Source: Lytechinus pictus (Eukaryota; Echinodermata; Echinoidea; Temnopleuroida; Toxopneustidae). From it: a DNA stretch of 64,000 nucleotides. The DNA is taken from assembly GCF_037042905.1 (NCBI RefSeq), contig NC_087257.1, positions 10,533,501-10,597,500 of the forward strand, in the 5' to 3' direction. The position numbers were made by a program, and so were the translations under genes. Below, in pieces: positions 57,501-64,000 of the stretch (the stretch's first letter is position 1; the number at the start of each line of letters is the position of its first letter). Under the pieces are notes generated by a model, which made no database searches, was not told where the DNA came from, and saw only the letters and a list, made by a program, of their open reading frames with translations.

Positions 57501-59074
57501 ATGAAAAAACATTTGTATTGAAAAATATCGAGCATACGTATACGCAGGTGAGGACCTTATTTCTCGTCAAATTTTCTGAAGAACTTTGACCCCCTTATGG
57601 AAACTTCTTGATCTGCCCTGCAAACGCAGGTGGCAGTATCAATAGACCAGTTCGTAGTTACTTCTGGGATAATTTTGGTCAAATGACCTTTCATTTCTTT
57701 CATTAAGATAGGTAGATTTCAAAGCAAGATATTACGTATGCATGCCTTACATAGCGGGATGAAGAAAATGAATAGACCAGGTGACTAGAATAGCACATAA
57801 ATGAACACTCTATGAAGTTATTTGTTGCATTTCTACTTTGAATGCATACTAGAGGATGTTGTACAATGTACTTGGCAAACTGTGAAATATACCAGTCATT
57901 CGTGGACGCATTTTTTTGTGGATGTGAATGAAAAACACAATTCAAAAGAATATATGAATAATCAAGACATCGAATTTGCTGCTTATCTCATTAAATTTTA
58001 AACCACCATGTCACTTTAGTACAAATGACCTTCCTCTGATCATGCGCAGAATCTTCTGATCATGCGCAGAGTGGAACTACGAACTGGGCGCTTATTACAC
58101 TCTATTCGAGTTAGAGAATTATTCCGAATTGATTCGGAAGGGCGTGACATCGGGTTGAAAATCACTGAGTCAAAGTGGCATGGGGGAGACGAGTCACTTT
58201 GACTTGAAGCAGAGTCATATGACTCTCAACTGGCATCATTCCGATATAATAATGTATAGTATATGCCTATAAAGGCCTATATGTGAGACCGGCAACAAAG
58301 GTATTATGTATCATTTAACTGGTTAGGAATAGGGGGAGACCGGGGAGAAACTGAATGGGACATGAGGAGAAATGAGACACTCTTGTAACTTGAAAAAAAA
58401 ATATCAGCCAATCAGCAAGCCGGTTACATTAGTAAAAAAAAAAAAGGTGTACCTATATAATATACAGACATAGCTCTAAACAGGTTTATCAGTATCCTCT
58501 ACAGCTCTACATGTAAGTTATAAACGAGTTTCTTTTGATATCCCTTCTTAGATGCTTTTTCATCGTTCTTGTGAGTAAAATAAAGTATATCACATAGATA
58601 TGGTAGGTCCTATATTATGCTATTTAGTATGTTAATAAATGTTCAAACTTCTGAAGATAAAATTGTTTGATAAAAGACAGACCGTGACTGCCGTTTGATT
58701 TTATTTTTTTTATTACTAAGGGGGAAATGTCCCATTTCTCCCCGTACTGTCCCATTTCCCCCAAGCACATGTAAGTTCTACTTTGAACAACACCTCCCCT
58801 CTTATAAAGGGGACTCATAACATCGTAAAGCTGAAGTCACTTGTACGTACCGAAACAAAATGGAACTAATATAGTACACAATATCATCTTCTTTTTATCA
58901 AGTGACTTACATCATAAATCTGAAAATGAACGAATGCTCTGGGTCATCGGGCAATGATTCTTTTCGGTATAAACTGCCCAAATATGTTACTATAAACTAG
59001 TTTATTGTCGGCAGTTGGATATCTTCAATGGCCTGTGCAAGATCTATACCCTCATCTGAACTCTAATATTTGTT
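57501..59074. other. Spacer with GGGGAAATGGGACA element, unit 4
   Basis: Counterpart of 9191-10750; the inverted-end element is at about 58334-58761. The hAT insertion of unit 1 is absent. No gene. Confidence 0.4.
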
Positions 59075-61400
59075 ATCACTTTGCAAATTTCATGGGCTTT
59101 CGACATTATTATCTGCTGATAGTCCTATACCAATATCACAAGGGACCGATAAAGCTGTAAGAGAGTATGTTTCTAAGCAATTGATTCAGATGAAAGACCA
59201 GATGTCGTCATCGGTAGAGTCATTAACCTCACCTACACAATTAAAGCAACATTAATTAATACTCAACTGAATAAAAGCCCATCTCATTCCATGGAGGTCA
59301 CTGTCCCGAACGTCAAAGTAAACAACAGATACGATACTCTGCTGCTTGATGACACTGATGATGAAGTAGAAGAAACAATCGCCATTGTAAAGAGATCTTG
59401 TGAGCAATTGGCAGATTACAGGCTGAAGAAAGAAATAGACTTCATATGCTAGCAAAGACAGTTGAGAATGAAAGAAGGAAGCTACAACAATGTGATGTTC
59501 TCACAATAGGAAATTAAATGATAAAGCCTCTTAATCCATCTACGATGTCCCCAACAAAGATAATTAAATGTAAGACCCTTCCATGTGCAAAATAAAAGAT
59601 TTGTTTGAACCAACAAAGAATATGGTTGAAAAGACCAAGGAGATAGGTGATATCTCCTTGAAAAGACCCTGCATAAAGAGGTCATCATACATGTTGGATC
59701 AAATAATCTGGCAGCGACTGACTCGATTACTACTGAAAAGAAAATAGAGTAACTGGCCCTTTAAGTCCAAGGTGAATGCACTTCAGTAGATGCAATGTCG
59801 ATTAGTTCCATCATCATAAGCATCATCATTTTTGCAATGATGGCATACAACTCAGACCTGAAAGAGATAGGCCTATATAATATAATAAACCAGATGGTGA
59901 TCGAAATTGCGAATCTTCCAGACGATCTCAGACGATAATTAAAGGGGAATCCAACCCAAACAAAAACTTGTTTTTAGAGGAAAAAGGAAAATCAAGTTGA
60001 TAGGTGAAAGTTTGAACAATATCGGACAAACAATAAGAAAGTAATGAATTTTCAAAAGCTGTGAATATTGGTAATCACTATAACCATGGAGACTTCAAAT
60101 TGGCCGTATATGATGTCTTAGTGATGTAAGGCAAGGACTACTCTTCAATGTACTCCAATACATAAAATGGCTAAAATGACATTTTTTTTCAAAAGTTTTA
60201 CTTCAAATTATATTTTTCTTTCATGAGGTCATAAAACAATATACTACCTGGGCTTTATTTAGATTACTGCCCCAGGGGAATTGGTAATTAGGAGAAAACC
60301 ACAAATCACTGATAATAAAGTACATGGCCTATAGGAAAGTTGCCAATTTGAAATCTACATAGTCTTAGGGATCTCAATTTTAAAACAGCCATAACTTTCT
60401 TATTGCTTGTCCGATTGCTTTCAAACTTTCACAATGCTGTTTTATTTATTTGTCTCCTTTCAAACACAACATTTATGACCAAGGCTGGATTCCCCTTTAA
60501 CAAAGGCACGAGAATCGTAAAACTTTATCTTCCACCTATATGCTTCCAGACATCCCTTATCATCACCCCCGCATCCTATCTCCATGACAATGCAGAACCC
60601 ACATCTGCAACTTGCCATAGATGTATCAAATTAACCTAAACTACAGTATATGGAATCACAAAATGAGTTATGCGCATGTTACCTCCTCCCAAAACTACTC
60701 TGGATGCTTTTATTGCGGAGAAACAAATCACAAGTACCAAAACTGCCACTCCGGATAAAAAAAAATCAAGTGCTACCTTTGTAATGAGCTTGGTCACAAA
60801 CGTGAATTCTGCAAGAATATAAACTACAACTATTACTAAAAATCTGGCCAGGAAGGCTGTGCCGATAAAGATGCGCAGAAGAAACACTTTCCAATTAAAC
60901 AACTTAAGAAAAACAATAAACACTCGAGACTCTAAAACTTGAAAGTGGCGCATTTCAATATTCGCAGTTTGTTTGATAAACTAGATGAAATCAATTTTAA
61001 TTTGAAAACTATGGATATTGATGTATTATGTCTATCAGAGACATGGTTGAACAAGAATATTACTAGTGAAATTGTGAAAATTCAAGGATACTCCCTCTAC
61101 GTGATAGATGATGACCGTCGAGGCGGCGGTGTCCGTGTATCTATGTAAAGAGTACCCTAACATACATCGAAAGAGATGATCTTAGTGACAGTTCTTTAGA
61201 AGTAATCTGACTAGAAATTAAGGCCTGAAATTAGCAAAATTACTAATCTGTTGTATATATAGACCTCCAGGCACAAATGCAGCTTATTTTGAGAAAATTA
61301 AAGCACTTTGAAAAAGGCAAATAACACAAATATGGAATTACTTATTCTTGCATGGTGACTTGAATGTTAATTCATAATCCTATTCATTGAGATTGAGAAT
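59075..61400 (+). mobile_element. CR1-type LINE remnant, unit 4
   Basis: Same remnant as in unit 1 with the TTAA element at 59943-60496. The start of ORF2 is readable at 60939-61148 (MKVAHFNIRSLFDKLDEI, ETWLNKNI, ending in DDDRRGGGVRVSM at a stop), and YRPPG and GDLNVNS follow in another frame. Both CCHC knuckles are readable (about 60704-60813). No reverse transcriptase. Confidence 0.8.
59943..60496. mobile_element. TTAA-duplicating MITE in the LINE, unit 4
   Basis: 554 bp, the same insertion as 13339-13930 with a small internal deletion, flanked by TTAA (59939-59942, 60497-60500). Same position as in unit 1, so inherited by duplication or conversion. Confidence 0.85.
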
Positions 61401-61571
61401 CTGTTCTTGTTAACGCAATTGGTCACTTTTGGCTCTGTATAGCCCCACTCCCCCTCGACAGTTCCGCAGCCCCTCATTGGCTCGATCTTTACACTATATA
61501 GTTTTACTTCTGTTAATAAACATAAATAGCCATGCGGTCGCCCCCGGGGTCGCCCTGACTATTAATACCAT

Positions 61572-61737
61572 ATATGCGGCGGAAGCGGGGGGGACGTGCC
61601 CTCCCCCCCCTAAATTTTAGGTGGGGGTACGGTCCCCCCTTAAATTTTTAGTTGATGACCTTTTTTTTTTTTTTTTTTTTTTTTTTGCTTGTCAAAATTT
61701 TTTTGTGGTCCCCCCTAAAATTTTTGGCTTCCGCCGC
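61572..61737. repeat. GC-rich foldback with poly-T core, unit 4
   Basis: Counterpart of 15021-15178, with GCGGCGGAAGC and its inverse at the ends and a poly-T run (about 61661-61686). Confidence 0.6.
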
Positions 61738-62870
61738 CAATGATTAATACTAGCCGAATGATATCATTTTTGTTTCATTCCTTAACGCACCATCTCTATG
61801 TATGTTGCATCCGTGTATATGTCCCTTAATTGAACTCGTCCTCAATTAATTTCACATTGTAAAGCTAGTATACACTCTCCATCAGTATGTTCAGGAAATG
61901 GCAATTAGCAAATACGGAGCAGGCTAATTAGTAGTTTGCACAATGGACAAACCGTTATGCACAATGCTGTATTATAAAGAACGACTGTACAGATAGGGTG
62001 TACATTCATCAGATGCATGGCTTTGCGGGTACGGTAAGCATGCATGGTAGGGTCCCGCGGGTAAGGTTTAATTAAATTATGTAGCATTCGAATAGCATAC
62101 ATATTTATGCATGTCCATTTAAATCCAATCCGTATTAAGAAGTTGATATGAATAAGAAGGGAAACAAAATCACATAGGCACATTTACGGCATTTCATCGA
62201 AATTGAAAATAAAATAAGAAATTTAAATCGTTTCTTAGTTCTGTTAAATTTTAGTACAGCGCTATAAAATGCGGGGGGGGGGCAGATCGAGGACCGCGGC
62301 AAATTGGTAGAAGCGGACGGTGCGCAAAAAGAAATGAAATACTGCATGGCAAGAGCATGGTAGGATTTAATAAAGGAAAATTTACAGGATCGACCTGAGA
62401 GCAATTTTTATGTTTTCCAATCAATGTGATATAAGAATTAGATAACAACTTTGAAACTATTATATTGGAAAATTCGTATCAAGAATAATTGACAATTTGC
62501 TTAAACCGTCGTAAAACAAGTAAAAGAAATGTCATTAATGAATGCCGATTTACCTTGATTGGCGAAGAGATATGGCGTAAACTTCTCTAAGTAGCGGTAG
62601 TGTCCAATGACAACTAAATAATCATACTGGTGTAAGAAAAAAAATCGAAATCTGGCTCCATTGGCTAATCATAGTCTCACTTGCTTCGTGAGATGGCGCC
62701 CTGTTAGACAGCGTTGCCGTATTGGACAGAATTCAGAGTTGCATTGACCATATCATATTCACACTCGAGGTCAATGCCGAGGATCTGGAGGGTTATTGTT
62801 AACGAAATTATTGTTAACGAAATTTATTATTTAACATGCCATGAATGTGATAAACCCTGTATTTTGATAT
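61738..62870. other. Spacer between LINE remnant and repeat array, unit 4
   Basis: Counterpart of 15179-16319, with the candidate minus-strand exon at 62554-62626 and the doubled 15-bp word near 62797-62826. No gene established. Confidence 0.4.
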
Positions 62871-64000
62871 TTAATATGACCGCCAAAGGCCCTAAAATTA
62901 TGATCTACGATGTGAGAGAGGACAAAAACAATCACAAGGTGAGGCACTAAAACGTATTTTTTGTGGTAAATTAGTGGAATACTGTCTTCAAATATAATTT
63001 GCAACGAAATATATTATTCGGGTTTCGTATTTGTGTTAAATATTGTATTTTAACTTTCAAAATGGCCGCCAAAAGACATTGACTGTATTATGTGCAATCG
63101 ATCTGGGAAACCAATTTTCACATGAGTCAGCACCATAACATGCATATAATTGTGATTTAAGAGTAAAATATTGTCTGAAAACATAATTCCTAACAAGATA
63201 TATCATTCATTCTGCCAGGTAGGTGATAAATAATGTATTTTGAAAGTCAAACTGGCCGCTACAGGCCCTAACGGTAGGCCTATTATGTACTTTGTGAATG
63301 GGAACATATAATTTAAACAGAATTTGGCTTTGCTTGACTAAATGGTGTTGCATGTATGAGTGAAATATCGTCTGAAAATATGATTTTGTAACCAAATAGA
63401 TCATTTCTTATGTTATTTAGGTGATAAATGCTATATTTAAATTTCAAAATGGCTGCAATATGTTTCTTTGTGGAAATTATCTTTCCCCATTCAAATTTTA
63501 CATATTAAGATAAGGGACTATGGCGGCCATTTTTCATTTTTAAAAGGCTGCATTCATCACCTTTATGACACAAGCTATGATATATTTCGTTAGAAATCCA
63601 TTGGGTTTAGACAATACTTAACACTTACATCAAAATTAAGCCATTTTCATAGTAAAAAATTTGTCAAAATTATCAAAATATCTAGCTATGGCAGCAATTT
63701 TGAATTTCAAAGTAATGCCTTTATTACCTTCTCAACCATTATGTGATGTATTTAGTCAGAAATCATGTTCAAGACCAAATTTTACCTATACATCACATAG
63801 TTACGTGCGTTTTTGGTTCTCATTTTGGTGATGATTAGTTTCCCTATACGCATATTACAGAATTTGTAGGGGGTTGTGCGGCCGTTTTGAAAGTAAAAAT
63901 ACAGTATTTATCACCTATGGGAGAGGAAATGTTATATTTCATTAAAAAAATCACGTTTTCAAACAATATTTTCCTTATACAACAGAATTATATGGATTTC
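62871..64000. repeat. ~180-bp tandem repeat array, cut by the window end
   Basis: Left part of the array in unit 4: inverted cores (near 62878, 63061, 63241, 63446) followed by direct cores from about 63522. It runs off the window, which implies that a further unit follows. Confidence 0.75.

Larger units (their letters stand above)
48256..64000. repeat. Tandem unit 4 (cut by the window end)
   Basis: Colinear with unit 1 from 48256; the last base corresponds to about unit-1 position 17455, inside the ~180-bp repeat array. The gene body up to about 54300 carries the variants of unit 2, and sequence from about 54430 on carries those of units 1 and 3, so the unit is a recombinant. Its private insertion is a 1024-bp PIF/Harbinger-like element (53164-54187). 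Confidence 0.85.

Noticed and set aside
62714-62950. Frame identical to the one at 16157
   Set aside because: Same reasons as for the unit 1 copy.

Overview
The window looks like nuclear DNA of an animal, probably a marine invertebrate deuterostome such as an echinoderm. Supporting signs are AT-rich sequence with many pure G/C homopolymers, frequent AGGCCTA words, intron-containing C2H2 zinc-finger genes on TGEKP linkers, a tRNA-derived SINE, a CR1-type LINE whose ORF1 has an esterase motif, a Ty3/gypsy LTR element, and hAT-, PIF/Harbinger- and TTAA-type DNA elements. The taxon is an inference. Nothing bacterial, plasmid-like or CRISPR-like is present.

Layout: four diverged head-to-tail copies of one large unit, about 12.8-17.8 kb each, with more probably beyond both edges. 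Unit 1 is 1-17850, unit 2 is 17851 to about 30650, unit 3 is about 30650-48255, and unit 4 is 48256-64000 (cut by the window). Each unit carries one zinc-finger gene on the minus strand. In order along the plus strand a unit holds: the tail of a ~180-bp tandem repeat; a long hairpin; a 3' flank with a polyadenylation signal; the terminal exon (Ser/His/Asn-rich 57-residue repeats plus eight C2H2 fingers); a ~1.6-kb intron; a 64-codon 5' coding exon; several kilobases of mobile-element-rich upstream DNA; a LINE remnant that stops before the reverse transcriptase; a GC-rich foldback; and the ~180-bp repeat array again.

The genes: copies 1 (about 745 aa), 3 (about 488 aa) and 4 (about 596 aa) are open after splicing. 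Copy 2 is broken by a 2-bp insertion, a nonsense codon in finger 5 and lost zinc ligands, and its unit lacks about 4 kb present in the others. The main differences among copies are the number of 171-bp in-frame repeats (7, 4.5, 2.5, 4.5) and substitutions at helix position -1 of fingers 3, 4 and 6.

Because the units are paralogous, one unit gives the empty site for an insertion in another. This yields target duplications for two hAT-like elements (8 bp, one nested in the other), a PIF/Harbinger-like element (TAA), a TTAA element, two elements with CAG duplications, a TA-duplicating MITE, and two gypsy LTR insertions (4 bp). The pattern of shared and private insertions, and a crossover point in unit 4, shows recombination or gene conversion between units.

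No RNA gene, origin or second protein-coding host gene could be supported. All calls come from reading the sequence; no database search was run.
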